DNA of 64,000 bases from Haematobia irritans (lineage: Eukaryota; Arthropoda; Insecta; Diptera; Muscidae): positions 275,150,070 through 275,214,069 of the forward strand of contig NC_134397.1 of NCBI RefSeq assembly GCF_050003625.1. Reading direction: 5' to 3'. Shown one piece after another: positions 1-10,735 of the stretch (its first letter is position 1; the number at the start of each line of letters is the position of its first letter). The notes below the pieces were generated by a model, which worked only from the letters and a program-made list of their open reading frames with translations, was not told the DNA's origin and searched no databases. The position numbers and the translations under genes are program-made.

Positions 1-66
1 AAATTTGTGTTCCAAACATATAATGTTTATAGCCAAACATATGAAAAACAGTCTTTTTCATCCGTG
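1..66 (-). mobile_element. Terminal fragment of a CAC-ended TIR element
   Basis: The sequence ends in ccgtg followed by TA. On the minus strand it therefore opens with CAC and soon reads gttttTCATATGTTTGG, the same subterminal pattern as the 1.8 kb elements at 28298, 37223 and 44823. A similar end lies at 23010-23104. The other end lies outside the window. The family assignment is inference from shared end sequence. Confidence 0.4.
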
Positions 67-72
67 TAGACA

Positions 73-138
73 CACTGCCTCTCAGTGACCTTTCTGAGTC
101 AACATTAAATGTAGGCAATCGCCATCTGAATTGCTTTG
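73..138 (+). repeat. Direct repeat, copy 1 of 2
   Basis: About 60 bases beginning cactgcctctcagtgacctt recur at 1096-1156 with a few substitutions. Both copies stop near ccatctgaatt. The function is unknown; the repeat is probably part of a dispersed element. Confidence 0.6.
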
Positions 139-144
139 GAAATA

Positions 145-641
145 AATCGTGTGTCACAGCGCTGTCTTTAGAATTACGACCGATTTATCCGCAATAAACA
201 TCGGGATCATCTTTTTGTAGAAATCAAGATCATCCCTGTGCGTAGACATAATTACATGTTATCAAATCTGTATCACCTGGGTTGTCATCACATCCACCAT
301 CCAAATCCATCATCCAGGAATGTAAGGGTTGATCTTCACCTCCTATAGCACGAGTTCCAGCGTTACAAAAGATAGCCTTTAGATCAGACAGCTGAAGCGG
401 AGAAAAGCTATAAGGTATATCCTGATCTCGGAATTCGACCACCGCCCATAACCCTGGAAAAAAGAGCTCAACTAAGACCAGTCAAATATAGGCACCTCAG
501 TTCCTACCTATCAGTGATTGATAGCAGAAATTAAACAAACAAAAAAATTCTTACTCTAAAGATAAAATAAAAAGATAAAGATAATAAAATTCTTAAACTC
601 TAAAGGTAAAATCAAATTAATTTTCGAAATTGTACCATTTG
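145..641. repeat. Duplicated segment, copy A
   Basis: This stretch, from the gtgtcacagcgctg motif to cgaaattgtaccatttg, recurs in the same orientation at 2785-3242. Copy A has about 40 extra bases of A/T-rich repeat near its right end and then runs into a minisatellite. It contains the minus-strand reading frame described at 230-442. Confidence 0.85.
230..442 (-). pseudogene. Conserved 70-codon frame in duplicated segment, copy A
   Basis: I do not recognise this protein. The frame encodes a cysteine-containing peptide with the stretch HSWMMDLDGGCDDN and later ITCNYVY. The duplicate at 2871-3104 encodes the same peptide with about ten replacements in seventy positions. Most nucleotide differences between the copies change the amino acid, so I see no sign of purifying selection. 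It could be a captured exon carried by a repeat or a chance open frame in a repeat. There is no start context or partner exon that I can defend. Confidence 0.3.
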
Positions 642-960
642 AATTTTGGAATAATTTCTATAAACAAATTTTTGTGAGAAATTTTTGTATAGAAACAAAA
701 TTTTGAGAAAAAATTCCATAGAAATAAAATTTTGAGAAAATTTTTTACAGAAATAATATTTTGACAAAAAATTTCTATAGAAATACAATTTTGACAATTT
801 TTTCTATAGAAAGAAAATGTTGACAAAATTTTGTACAGGAAAAAAGTTTTGAAAAAAAAAAATTCTATACAAATATTTGTTTGGTAGATTTGTGGTAATC
901 TTAAAATTTTGTTTTTTTTTTTTTTGGCACGAGTGGTAACTGTTGTTACCACATATTGTT
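642..960. repeat. 29 bp A/T minisatellite (aaattttgacaaaattttctatag type)
   Basis: Degenerate repeats of a roughly 29 bp unit containing ttttctatagaaataaaat are followed by a T-tract and a 'ggcacgagtggtaac' block. The same unit and the same following block occur at 46597-46890 inside a DINE-like element, so this locus is probably a fragment of that family. Other arrays lie at 44700-44822 and 56208-56405. Confidence 0.75.
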
Positions 961-2444
961 AAAGATCAAGCCTTGTCGGCTTCTAATTTCCTCCTCTAGA
1001 ACCACCAAAATGTAAAAATTATTACAAATTGCGTTGAGTGAAACGCTAAATATTAGAAAAACCCTACAATAGGGAATTTCCCCTACTTCTAGCAACACTG
1101 CCTCTCAGTGACCTTTCTGAGCCAACCTTAAATTTAGACAATCCCCATCTGAATTTCGATTTTTTTTCGTATTATTTAACATTAATTTACACTTCCCTGT
1201 GTCGCCAAACTTTTTTCAATACGACCCTTTTGGCGACTCATTCTAATATACATCAGTCATACAGCTTCTGCATTTTTCACCTCATATTCGCTTAATCGTT
1301 TTTTTTTTTTTGTCTTCAGTACAGTTTTCAAGAATATTTCTTCTGTTTATTTTGCTTGTTTCATTAGCAATTTAAACCTAAAAGTTGGGTGTAATTATAG
1401 GTCAGAGCAATGGCTCTGAGGAGTGACCGCCCTACCAATTGCTACATCAGACTTTTGTCGTTTTGTTACGCTCCGAGCGCAAGGAGCAATCATGAAATGA
1501 TAACGAAGAACAAATAAAAACTCGCAACAAAATTGCCAAGAATTATATGCTTAGGTAAGATGAGGATGATAAAGACAGGCAGCCCCCCCCAAAAAAAAAA
1601 AAAAAAACAATCGAGAGAAAAAAGGTAAGTTATGATGATTGTGTCCGCAATTTGCAATCTTGTACACAGTAGCACGGTTTGCCATTGTTCATCAGCAATC
1701 ATCACCAAAAGATTTCGGTGGTGAAGGCAGAGGAAGATGATCTCGTCACCGTCACCATCGTATTTCTCTCTACCATTTTTCTTAATTGGCTGAGGCAGGG
1801 AGACAGAAGCAAAGTGTTTAAACGCCAATAGCCATAATTCCAAATGGAAACAATTTTGTAGAAGCTACCATTGATAGTTGAAAAAAAAGCGGCAATACAC
1901 CCCAGGGGATCCAATAGAATAAAATTTTGAATAATAGACAACCTAAGAATAGGTTTAACACGCACTATTGATTTAAGTCCGTTATAAGTTCATAGCACGA
2001 ATGTTATAATTAGACAGCAGAGTCTTATACAAAATTAAGATTTTATTCTTGAATGATAGTCGGAATTGGAAGTATTCTGCGGAAATCAGCTTCAGACTTC
2101 TATAGCAATTCAATCAAAATCTGGTACAATAGAAGTAAAGAACAGAGAATGAAACCCATTCTGTGTTTTGGGTGGCGGTGGCTTGACAGCTGAGCCGATG
2201 AAAAATAAATTGAAACGGGGTCCATACAGAACGAAGCCGACCCATTTTTATTGATGGAGGCTTGACAGATAATCCGACGTAAATATGACTACTCGGCGTT
2301 GGTCAATTATCCATTTATGAGTCGACTCAATCGGCCAAGGTCAATATTTAAGATTTTTGTCGAATTGTTGGTCAGTGACATTATTCTACAAAGAAAATTG
2401 TAATTTGAACAGCGGATTTATCGCATTTCAGTTCCGCTGATGAG
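961..2444. other. Unassigned sequence with one direct repeat copy
   Basis: No gene recognised. It holds the second copy of the cactgcctctcagtgacc repeat at 1096-1156 and a C8/A16 homopolymer junction at about 1584-1607. Open frames here are short and lack family resemblance. Confidence 0.5.
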
Positions 2445-2645
2445 AATAAATTTTACGACATCCCCCACCAAATCCTCAGCCTACTCACTACATGGACTGC
2501 AGAAATGAGCATGAATATCAGAGTTAATGGCGAAACAATTCCGACTACACGATTCTCGGGGTTACATTTGACAGCTATTTCAAGCCGTCTGCCCATACCA
2601 CTCCAATTGGTGAGAGGATTAGGTTGGGTATAGTGACTGCGGTGA
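2445..2645 (+). pseudogene. Jockey-type non-LTR reverse transcriptase remnant
   Basis: Two reading frames on the plus strand together give the region downstream of the catalytic motif of a jockey-like reverse transcriptase. One frame reads SPTKSSA, another reads TTWTAEMSMNIRVNGETIPT, and after a frame change comes ILGVTFDSYFKPSAHTTPIG. These blocks are characteristic of arthropod jockey-clade ORF2. Only about 60 codons survive, frameshifted and without the YADD motif, so this is a dead scrap. The clade call comes from remembered motifs and was not searched. Confidence 0.65.
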
Positions 2646-2784
2646 AACAATTTTTATGGAAGTTTGATACACTAAGAAACGTCACATACATAACTGAGAG
2701 GGGATAAACCACCGAGAAAACAAAATTTTTATGCCCAAATTGTTCCAAGTTTCTCGTCTAAAAATAACATTTTGCTTAGGAATT

Positions 2785-3242
2785 AAAACGTGTGTCACAG
2801 CGCTGTCTTTAGAATTACGACCGATTTATCCGCAATAAACCTCGGGATCATCTTTTTGTGGAAATCAAGATCATCCATGTGCGTAGACATAATTACATGT
2901 TATCAAATCTGTATCACCTAGGTTTTCATCACATCCACCATCCAAATCCATCATCCAGGAATGTAAGGGTTGATGTCCACCTTCTATAGCGCGAGTTCCA
3001 GCATTACAAAAGATAGCCTTTAGATCAGACAGCTGAAACGGAGAAAACCTATAAGGTAAATCCTGATCTCGGAATTCGACCACCACTTGGACGAAAGAGC
3101 TCAACTAAGATCAGTCAAATATAGGCACCTCAGTTCCTACCTATCAGTGATTGATAGCAGAAATTAAACAAACAAAAAAATTCTTACACATTTAAACTCT
3201 AAAGATAAGATCAAATTAATTTTCGAAATTGTACCATTTGAA
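2785..3242. repeat. Duplicated segment, copy B
   Basis: Direct repeat of 145-641 with scattered substitutions. It contains the second copy of the minus-strand peptide frame. The two copies lie about 2.6 kb apart. Confidence 0.85.
2871..3104 (-). pseudogene. Conserved 77-codon frame in duplicated segment, copy B
   Basis: This copy has the same peptide as 230-442 with a slightly longer start. Core residues HSWMMDLDGGCDEN and DTDLITCNYVYAHG are kept. The frame is unrecognised. The stop occurs at the same place in both copies, immediately after the Y-V-Y-A block, so the end is ancestral to the duplication. Confidence 0.3.
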
Positions 3243-3554
3243 CTGATCGTCTTGAGGGATGTATATGTTCCATAACTGCTGTCTCTCAACTGTTTATACC
3301 GAAGTCCGAATTTTTACTGTTGATTAACCGCAGCAAAAGTGGTCATGCTGTACAATGAAATATACCAAAAGTAGACAACTACTATCGCCTAAATTTTGCC
3401 CAAATTTGGGAGGTGTCCACTTATGAGAAGTTAATTTACAAATCAGTTCACATTTATTGCATAATCCAAAGCCATTCTGAGTCCAAAATTGATTATGTTT
3501 ACCAATAATATAGAGACACTATGGGTACCAAATTACAATTTATATATACATATA
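3243..3554. other. Unassigned; left half of a possible TIR element
   Basis: No gene is seen. The motif gggaggtgtccacttatgag at about 3410 and the motif gagtgtccaagtttgggagg at about 3890 recur as a close pair at 9858-9995. A larger element spanning roughly 3390-3925 may enclose the MITE at 3555-3768. Confidence 0.35.
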
Positions 3555-3768
3555 CAGTATGTCAAGAAAGTCTTTTGACATAGCAAAATATTTCAAATTC
3601 CAGAAATAATAGAATAAAATAAATAATAAATAATAAATAATAAAATAAAATATAATAATAAATAAATAATTGAATAAAAAGTTTTTTTTTTTTTAAATTT
3701 CAATTTATTTAATTTTGGAACAAAACATAATTTTTATCCTATTGTCAAAACACTTTCTTGACATACTG
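3555..3768. mobile_element. 214 bp Tc1-like MITE
   Basis: The element has near-perfect inverted ends starting CAGTATGTCAAGAAAGT on both strands, about 23 bp long. TA dinucleotides flank it directly at 3553-3554 and 3769-3770, as expected of Tc1/mariner target duplication. The inside is an AAATAAT-rich tract with no coding capacity. Confidence 0.85.
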
Positions 3769-3954
3769 TATTAATTATAAGAAAAAAAATACAAAAAAAG
3801 AAGTATATGTTAATATAGATGCATATCTCTTCATTAACGTTATACCATATCTCACGAAATTGTCGACTTTTGAGAGTTTTGGGCTTTTCAGAGTGTCCAA
3901 GTTTGGGAGGCTTCAATGTATATATGACAATTGATTGCGAGGGCATATTTCAAA

Positions 3955-4170
3955 GATTTCAAATAAGATTTTGATTAAAAATATTGATATTGACATGAAC
4001 CAGCGTTCATGATCTGAAAACGTAATCGTTACGAATTTATAAAATAAACAAATCCACTACCGTGACTCGAACTTGGATTGCACCACCGACGTAGTTGCCA
4101 TAAGAAGACTTTTCATGACGTGGATGAATTGTTACCGCCGTTCACGATTTTGGAACGTAATTTTTTTATT
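3955..4170. repeat. Dispersed repeat with 'ccgttcacgattttggaacg' block
   Basis: The end block at about 4138-4165 is repeated at 19975-20005. Both loci also have nearby catgaac/gttcatg motifs. On the minus strand the 4050-4110 stretch has a tRNA-like box (aagTTCGAGTCacgg), which hints at a tRNA-derived origin. Boundaries are uncertain. Confidence 0.4.
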
Positions 4171-4386
4171 AGTGTAGTTTAATTGCCTACTAATTTCTAC
4201 CATTTAGTGTATACAAACACCACGGAAACAAGGCCAATAAAATCGGAATGTCTTTTTCAGTAAATGTGCAATTTATTTTTATTTTTGGTTTGGCATAAAC
4301 GTAACTCTACCTATCAATTACGAGGGTGGTTCGGAAACGTCTTAGCCTATCAATGAAAGAGAATAGTTAGTTTTTCAAAAATATTT

Positions 4387-5962
4387 TTATTTTTCAATAT
4401 AATCTCCTGAAACTTCAATACACTTAGTCCAACGCTTTTCTAGCAATCCTATCCCTTGATTAATATAGTTTTCCTCAAGGTCTTCAAAATAGTTGTTTAC
4501 AACTGTAATTGCATCTTCATTTGAGGTAAAACGCTTGCCAGCAAGGATTTATTTTTAGTTTTGGGAACAAGTGAAAGTCACTGGGAGGTAAATCAGGAGA
4601 ATAAGGTGGGTGGTCAAGCAACTCGTACTTTAATTCGTTGATTTTAGCCATTGTTAAAACACTTTTGTGCGCTGGTGCGTTGTCTTGATGAACAATTATT
4701 TTTTGTATTGCAAGCCAGGACGTTTTTCTCGAATTTGTACATTTAATTGATCAAAAAGGTTGCAATAGTACTCTGAATTTATTGTTTTACCCTTTTGCCG
4801 ATAGTCAATCAATAAAATACCTTTGAAGTCCCAAACCAGCCGATTGAATTGTTTTTGCCTTCTTTGGGGCACTTCCTCCAGCTTCAGTCCATTGTTTGGA
4901 TTGTTCTTTTGTCTCTGGAGTATAGAGGTGGATCCATGTCTCATCAACAGTTATGAAACGACGCTTAAAATCCATCTTATTTCGCTTAAAACGATCCAAA
5001 CAAGCTTGAGAAATGTTCATTCTTATGCGTTTTTGATCGACTGTTAACAAATGCGGCACCCATGTTGCAGCTTTTTCATCTGTATGTTAGTTCTTCATGC
5101 AAAATTAAATGGACTCGATAATTTGAGATGCCCATGATATTAGCAATTTCACGCACTTTTATTCGTCGATCATTTAGTATTAAATCATGCACTTTGGCTA
5201 CAATTTATGTTGTTGTTGCTGTTTTTGGACGTTCACTACGTGGTTCATCTTCAATGCTTGTACGACCACGTTTAAATTCAGCAACCCAATTTTTTACTGT
5301 TGCATATGGAGAAGCACTTTCACACCATCCCAAAAAAAAAAGCGTCGCCAAAAAAGTAATGAAAATGATCTTTTTGGATCCGGAAGTGGTGCAAAATTGA
5401 CGCAGAAGCAATGAATTTAACATGGGCTTGTCATAGGACGGAAGTTCTCCATTTCAACAGCCGTTGCACTGAATTTGCATCACTTCTTTAGGTGTGATCC
5501 AAATCAATGTTTTGGATGTAAATTAAAAAATTCTGTGATATTTTGTTAAATAAATTATTTTTATAATTTTTTACAGTTTTGATGGATTCTAACGCTTGTC
5601 TGGAACGTTTGGCCTTAAATATTTTCAAAAATTCACAATTCTTTCAGATTGGATGTAGGATTTTTTTCGACAAAATTTTAATAGTTTGTACCATTTTATG
5701 AATTCTTACTCTGTTTTTAACCTATTTGAAACAAAAAAAAATTATATTACCCATTAAAAATATGAAAAAAACTTGTTATAAAAAATTGAATAAAAAGAAC
5801 TTGCTGTGTAGTTAAAATAAAGAACATCATTGGGAGTACATCTTCTGGATGTGCTTTTAAAGTTGTGCCTTTGGAAGAACTTCCAAATTATGAATTTCTT
5901 GTCCCGATAAACCTTTTTTTATGTAAATATTTAATGACAGCACGCATTTCTAATTTTTCCAT
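4387..5962 (-). pseudogene. Mariner (DD34D) transposase pseudogene, element 1
   Basis: The product would be a cut-and-paste transposase acting at TA sites. The N-terminus (MEKLEMRAVIKYL, at 5962 downward) lies to the right of the insertion. SPYATVKNWVAEFKRGRTS and the rest of the DNA-binding domain lie to the left of it. The catalytic domain shows VDETW with the first Asp, then HQDNAPAHKS with the second, and HPPYSPDL near the third. The reading frame is broken at several points: a deletion after the TIQSAG block, further frameshifts, and the foreign insertion between the first 25 codons and the HTH region. The C-terminus ends in the usual GDYIEK, with its stop at 4387-4389. Non-functional. 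Confidence 0.88.
5329..5889 (-). mobile_element. CCCAGC-type TIR element inserted in mariner 1
   Basis: The sequence matches 50435-50960 in inverted orientation over nearly its whole length, including the aacatgggcttgtcataggacg and tgatggattctaacgctt blocks. It interrupts the mariner transposase frame. The right end lacks the terminal cccagcaaaa seen elsewhere, so the exact junction there is uncertain by a few bases. No coding capacity. Confidence 0.75.
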
Positions 5963-6143
5963 TGTAAAAAAATTGCGGATGCGTCTTTTTTGAACACCTG
6001 TTTCTATATGGAGGAGTTGTCAGATCGAAACAAAATTTAACATGTGTTCATAACAGAGATGGAAGTTTCCAAAACACTTAAATTTTTTCTGTTTATACCG
6101 TGCTTTTTGTGCAAGGCTAAGAAGTTACCGAACTGCCCTCGTA

Positions 6144-7164
6144 TTTGCATTGCATGTGGCCCATAAAATGACGAATTCTAAGGTGGGCTAATATCGTTCA
6201 ACTATGTTCATTCGACAAGTCTGGCAAATGCAGACGGAGAGAAGAGAGATGGAGAAGCCATAAACCCCAAACGAGATATAACAGAGTTGTGGTGGGTTTG
6301 AGAGTGATCTCGAATATCACATCTCCTCTCATACTCTCCACGAAACCCATGTTGTCTTTATTATTCTAAACCATTCGAACAAATAAATGTCTGTGTATCG
6401 GCCCACATAAGACTCAAGTAAATGGCCAACATTCGTTTTAATGCAGATTTTTCAGTTGTTAATGCTTTCAGGGGTACTTAAGCCTGAAACTGCACAGTCA
6501 ACTTTACGAGTAAAGGGTATTGGAAATGAGCGTGCGCGCCTACGCTACACACAGTCATTTTGAATAGAAGCCATCAGACTTTGGAAGATGTCTGTGTTCA
6601 GCATTGGCAAAATGCTATAAAAACCTCCTCCGGTAGTTTGGGGCCATAATAAAATATAAACCTATAACACTAAAAAGGTCCACATAAGATGATGATGATG
6701 TTGCTGCGGCTGATGCTGCTGTGGACCATCTAGGCATCAGCAAAGAGCGTCAGCAATAACGAATAATGCCCACATTTCATTCTAAACTGACACAAAGTGT
6801 GCCACATAAACGAACAGTGGAATGGGATGGGAAGCCAGGGACCATGGAAAAATTGTATGGGTTATTATTTAAGCTTTTGAGAGCATAAACTAGTTTGGAA
6901 AACTTCCAAAATCTCTACTTTCACTTTAAATCAACTCGATGAGATTACCAGTTTCCGTTATAGGAAAGTGACAAATCAATAAGTTGTAAATATATGAACA
7001 ATTTTATTGTACCGGAATTGTTTTTTTTATTGAAATACCCTACATCATCAATGCAAATGCTTAAGATCATAAATATTTTGTGGAAACCAGCTCCAACGAT
7101 TGTGTTTCCATTTGAAAGATATGTGATTTTCTAGCAATGGTATATACTCGAGATTCAAAATCAA
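6144..7164. other. Unassigned sequence
   Basis: No gene or repeat family recognised. It contains a short GATGATGATG / GCTGCTG stretch near 6690-6725. No convincing open frame, splice site or promoter was identified. Confidence 0.5.
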
Positions 7165-7310
7165 ACTCAAAGAAGTAAGGAGAGTCTAAAGTCGGGAGGT
7201 GTCGACTGTAATATACCCTGCACCACTTTGTAGATCAAAATTTTCGATACCATCTAAAATCCTTCAAATTTGTTGGGGTTATGATCCAAAATACATATAT
7301 TTAAATCTTT
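7165..7310 (+). mobile_element. DINE-like family III, leader fragment
   Basis: It begins agaagtaaggagagtctaaa, continues with the cgggag-gtcgac block and taccctgcaccactttgtag, and matches the leader of the elements at 17702, 21436 and (inverted) 61700-61859. The rest of the element is absent, because non-LTR reverse transcriptase sequence follows directly. Confidence 0.75.
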
Positions 7311-7551
7311 CAATCAGGAGCTAAAGATGATATATCTAATTGCAGGCAAATTTCTAAATTATGCAATATTAGTAAAATATTTGAGCACATCGTTTTTGAA
7401 AAACTGTATTTTGTTGGGAGATCTGTAATATCACCATACCAACGTGGTGTCATTCATGGTCGCTCTACTATGACTAATTTGGCGGTTTTAGTAAGTACTG
7501 CATATCTAGTTTTGAACTTGGTATGCAGATTTTTCTAAAGCCTTTGACAAT

Positions 7552-7917
7552 GTATCTCTCCACCGTGGTGCAATGGTTAGCATGCCCGCCTTGCATACAC
7601 AAGGTCGTGGGTTCGATTCCTGCTACGACCGAACACCAAAAAGTTTTTCAGCGGTGGATTATCCCACCTCAGTAATGCTGGTGACATTTCTGAGGGTTAC
7701 AAAGCTTCTCTAAGTGGTTTCACTGCAATGTGGAACGCCGTTCGGACTCGGCTATAAAAAGGAGGTCCCTTGTCATTGAGCTTAACATGGAATCGGGCAG
7801 CACTCAGTGATAAGAGAGAAGTTCACCACTGTGGTATCACAATGGACTGAATAGTCTAAGTGAGCCTGATACATCGGGCTGCCACATAACCTAACCTAAC
7901 CTAAGGTATCTCTCCAC
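7552..7917 (+). mobile_element. tRNA-derived SINE with flanking duplication
   Basis: The head has a tRNA-like pair of Pol III boxes: A-box-like tggtgcaatggttagcatg and a perfect B box GGTTCGATTCC. A body of about 270 bp follows (cagcggtggattatcccacc, gcttaacatggaatcgggc, gtggtatcacaatggactga), then the tail acctaacctaacc. GTATCTCTCCAC is present at 7552-7563 and again at 7906-7917 as a target-site duplication of 10-12 bp. Relatives lie at 10516, 12470, 12811, 19668, 28127 and 63379. Confidence 0.9.
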
Positions 7918-7923
7918 GTGCTA

Positions 7924-8173
7924 CACCCAGAGAAGGAATATGATCACCTCAAACATGTTTTAAGAGCAAAATGTTTTTTTTGGGTGGTGACCATGTAACA
8001 TGGTTTTCGCAACCATGTTATTTGCTTGGAAATCATGTATCTGATTTCGGCAAGCAGGTTATATTTGACGACAAAATAACATTTTAGTGACAAACATGTT
8101 ACATGGTCACCATACAAAAATAACATTTTGCTCTTGAAACATGTTTGAGGTGATCATATTCCTTCTCTGCGTG
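7924..8173. mobile_element. 250 bp palindromic MITE in LINE
   Basis: The ends are CACCCAGAGAAGGAATATGA and the inverse of CACGCAGAGAAGGAATATGA; about 80 bp of each arm is complementary. TA flanks at 7922-7923 and 8174-8175. It sits seven bases after the SINE's duplication inside the reverse transcriptase. No coding potential. Confidence 0.92.
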
Positions 8174-9069
8174 TAGTTAATAAATTATTTTCTTTGGGAT
8201 TCCATTCAAAATTTCTTGATTGGATTAGATCTTATTTGATGGATAGAAGTTACTTAGTTTGTATTGATGACCACTGCTCATATATCTATAAAGCAACTTC
8301 CGGGGTCCCACAGGGGGGTATTTTGGGACCTATACTTTTTTCTTTGTTTATCAATGATATTCACTACTGTGTTAAGTTCTCTAATGTGTTATTGTATGCA
8401 GATGACTTGAAGGTTTTCGTGCGTATAAATTCATTATCTGATATTCGTCGTCTTCAAGGAGACTTATTATCCATTACTCATTGGTGGTCTTCAAATTCCT
8501 TAGAAATCAATATTGATAAATGCTGCTCAATTTCATATATTAAAAGTAAATATCCTGTTTATTTTGATTACAACTTATGTGGCCATAGCGAGTTGGTGAG
8601 GTTAAAGATTTGGGAGTAATATTTGGCTCAAAGTTTACTTTTGTTAGTCATATTAACGTAATAATTACGAAAGCGTATTCGTTATTAGGCTTTATAAAGA
8701 GCAATTGGAAAAATTTATCTGATCCATATTCTATTAAACTTATTTATTCTTCAATAGTTAGATCGAACCTTGAATATTATTCGTTTATTTGGAACCCTTT
8801 CTATGAGGTTCATAGTAATATAATAGAAAGAATTCAAAAAAGTTTTTTAAATTATGCCTTGCGTGCAATTGTCTTTTCTAGTCCAGCTCCATCATATATT
8901 GAGAGATGTCGTCTGATTCACTTGAAAACTCTTAAAAATAGGAGGGCTTATCTTTTTCAGATATTTATTTTTAAGATTATTTGTGGGTGGGTTGATTGTC
9001 CTCTTCTATTAGAACTGATCACTTTTTATGTGCCTGGTATAATACTGCGCAACAATCTTGTTTTCTCTA

Positions 9070-9850
9070 CCCAGCAAAGAAAGAGCTTCCAAAAAAGTAG
9101 TTTGGATCCCCAATCTGTGATCCGGAAGTAGTGCAAACTTGGATCATCTCCAATGAATTTTACATGGGCTTGTCATAGGACGGAAGTACTCCCTTTTTGG
9201 ATCCTTTGCATTGCTTTAGAAGTTGTGCCCTGGAAGTTAATTTGAATGAAGAAATTTAAAAAGCGAAAAAAAAAAAATTTTTTCAACCAATTTCACTTTT
9301 TTTATCCATATGTTTTATTACACTATTATTTTCCTATTATCTAATTTTTACAATTTAGAAAACTTTTTCGCTCCGACCAGGGATTGAACCTGGGTTTGCT
9401 GGCACCATAACAGAACGCCTTAGCACACTCAACCGCAAACGCCATTGAACATAAAGCGTCGAAAGGTCACTTCAAATGTTTGTGATATGATCGTTATACG
9501 ACACCAAGGAATAACATTTGTGATATGATCGTAATACGACACCAAGGAATAACATTCTAATTGCTTCTCGAGATGTTCTTTATTAGTATGAACGAAAAAA
9601 TAAGAAACGCAGGTTCAAATCTCACCAGCGGCAATATTTTATCAAATATTTTTCTAGAAAAATATTATTTTATGCTATGCATCGTTTTTATTTTTTATTT
9701 TCGGCATTTTCGTATAAATATATTTTTTCCATTAAAAATCAGAAAAAAAAAATAAAAAATAAAAAATTCTCGTAATTTGCAAAACCTTTTCAAAAGAACT
9801 TCCATGGAAGCGAAAAAGTCAAACGTCACAGGTTCAAATCCCAGCGAAAA
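9070..9850 (-). mobile_element. CCCAGC-type element with several tRNA-like modules, partial
   Basis: The left end cccagcaaagaaagagcttcc matches the right terminus of the complete element at 49644-51202, in inverted orientation, and similarity continues to about 9850. The far third (tandem 81 bp repeats) is absent. The element truncates the LINE. It carries one Leu/Ser-like tRNA module at 9369-9443 and B-box-like sequences near 9612 and 9828. A 38 bp tandem duplication (gtgatatgatcgttatacga...) occupies 9479-9554. Confidence 0.8.
9369..9443 (-). other. tRNA-like module (Leu/Ser type boxes)
   Basis: On the minus strand it reads ggcgtttgtggttgagtgtg, then a B box ggttcaatccctgg. The A-box region resembles the GGTTGAGTG...TAAGGC form typical of tRNA-Leu/Ser. 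The acceptor ends do not pair properly and there is no long variable arm, so I do not call a tRNA gene. The same module is at 50314-50389. Confidence 0.5.
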
Positions 9851-9857
9851 AACTACA

Positions 9858-9995
9858 ATGAAACCTCGATCGCTTTTAGAGGTGTCCACTTATGAGAAGT
9901 TACTTTTAATGTGACAATATAGCAAACGTTTGAGGATAATTGCCGGTTTTTTAAAGATTTCCGCATTCGAGTGTCCAAGTTTGAAAGGCTTCACC
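9858..9995. mobile_element. Short possible TIR element
   Basis: The stretch runs from aatgaaacctcgatcgc to aaaggcttcaccgtatata. The left motif aggtgtccacttatgagaag and right motif gagtgtccaagtttgaaagg also occur as a pair near 3410 and 3890. Weak inverted symmetry of the ends suggests a small MITE. The class is unknown. Confidence 0.35.
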
Positions 9996-10515
9996 GTATA
10001 TAATAATAAATTTGTAGTGGTAGTGCTATTGCATCAGACATTATGACTTTGGACCAAACCTCGTAAATAATTCCAAGTTGTGACTTTTGCACCACAGTTT
10101 TACCAGCAAATGCTTATAATTTTTCGCAGATATTTTCACAACAAATACTTGCATATAATTCACACGTATACTTTAGCATTTATATGAACAGTGCCTCTAA
10201 AAAGTATACGGGCAGTGAAATGAAGATCGTCATTCCAAAATACCGAAATAGCTAAAATCCTTGGTTGGTGCTTTATCTCTCCCGAGAGGAGAGAGGTTTA
10301 TTAATAGAAATCAGTTTATAATCTGTGATATATGACAATCCCTCCAAAAGGATCAGGATCTAGGTGAAGCAGGCATTGGGGAAGATGTGCTCAATGCTCA
10401 ATGTGCTATCGGCGACTGAAATCGCAGCGCATCCCACATCCGGAACTTTGGTGTAGAGTGCCGTGCGAGCCGCGATGGACACAGGTACCATTCTGGTAAA
10501 TCTGATGCTTGGTGA
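9996..10515. other. Unassigned sequence
   Basis: No recognisable gene. The stretch 10380-10515 is less AT-rich than its surroundings and open on the minus strand, but the peptide resembles nothing I know and runs into SINE sequence. Confidence 0.45.
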
Positions 10516-10735
10516 TCCCTGCTTCCACCGAACACCAAAAAGTTTTTCAACGGCGGATTATCCCCTTTCAGTAATGCTGGTGACATTACTGAGTGTTTCC
10601 AAGCTTCTCTAAGTGATTTCACTATAATATGAAACGCCGTTCGGACTCGGTACCATTGTGGTATCACAATGGACTGAATATTCTAAATGAGTCTGAAATG
10701 TCGGGCTGCCACTATACCTAAACTAACCTAACCTA
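10516..10735 (+). mobile_element. SINE copy, 5' truncated with internal deletion
   Basis: The copy begins within the B-box region (ccctgcttccaccgaacacc) and ends in aactaacctaaccta. Compared with 7564-7905 it lacks the tRNA head and about 75 bases between ttcggactcgg and gtggtatcacaat. Confidence 0.85.

Larger units (their letters stand above)
4321..6141 (-). mobile_element. Mariner element 1, complete ends, interrupted
   Basis: Inverted ends begin CGAGGGTGGTTCGGAAAC on the left and CGAGGGCAGTTCGGTAAC on the right, flanked by TA at 4319-4320 and 6142-6143. The body holds a mariner transposase pseudogene on the minus strand and a 0.56 kb insertion at 5329-5889. A deleted relative lies at 56754-57887. 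Confidence 0.92.
7335..9069 (+). pseudogene. Non-LTR retrotransposon reverse transcriptase, interrupted by SINE and MITE
   Basis: The plus strand encodes the reverse transcriptase of a LINE. In order it shows QISKLCNISKIFEHIVFEKL, a SPYQRGVIHGRSTMTNL block, the KAFDNVS box, then after two insertions GVPQGGILGP (8301 on) and YADD at 8395-8406, followed by a thumb/C-terminal stretch ending near 9069. One frameshift separates the segments at about 8610. The SINE (7564-7905) and MITE (7924-8173) fall between KAFDNVSLH and NKLFSLGF; removing both, with their duplications, restores the frame. The 3' end is replaced by the element at 9070. No endonuclease domain remains. Clade is jockey/CR1-like by general motif character only. 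Confidence 0.85.
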
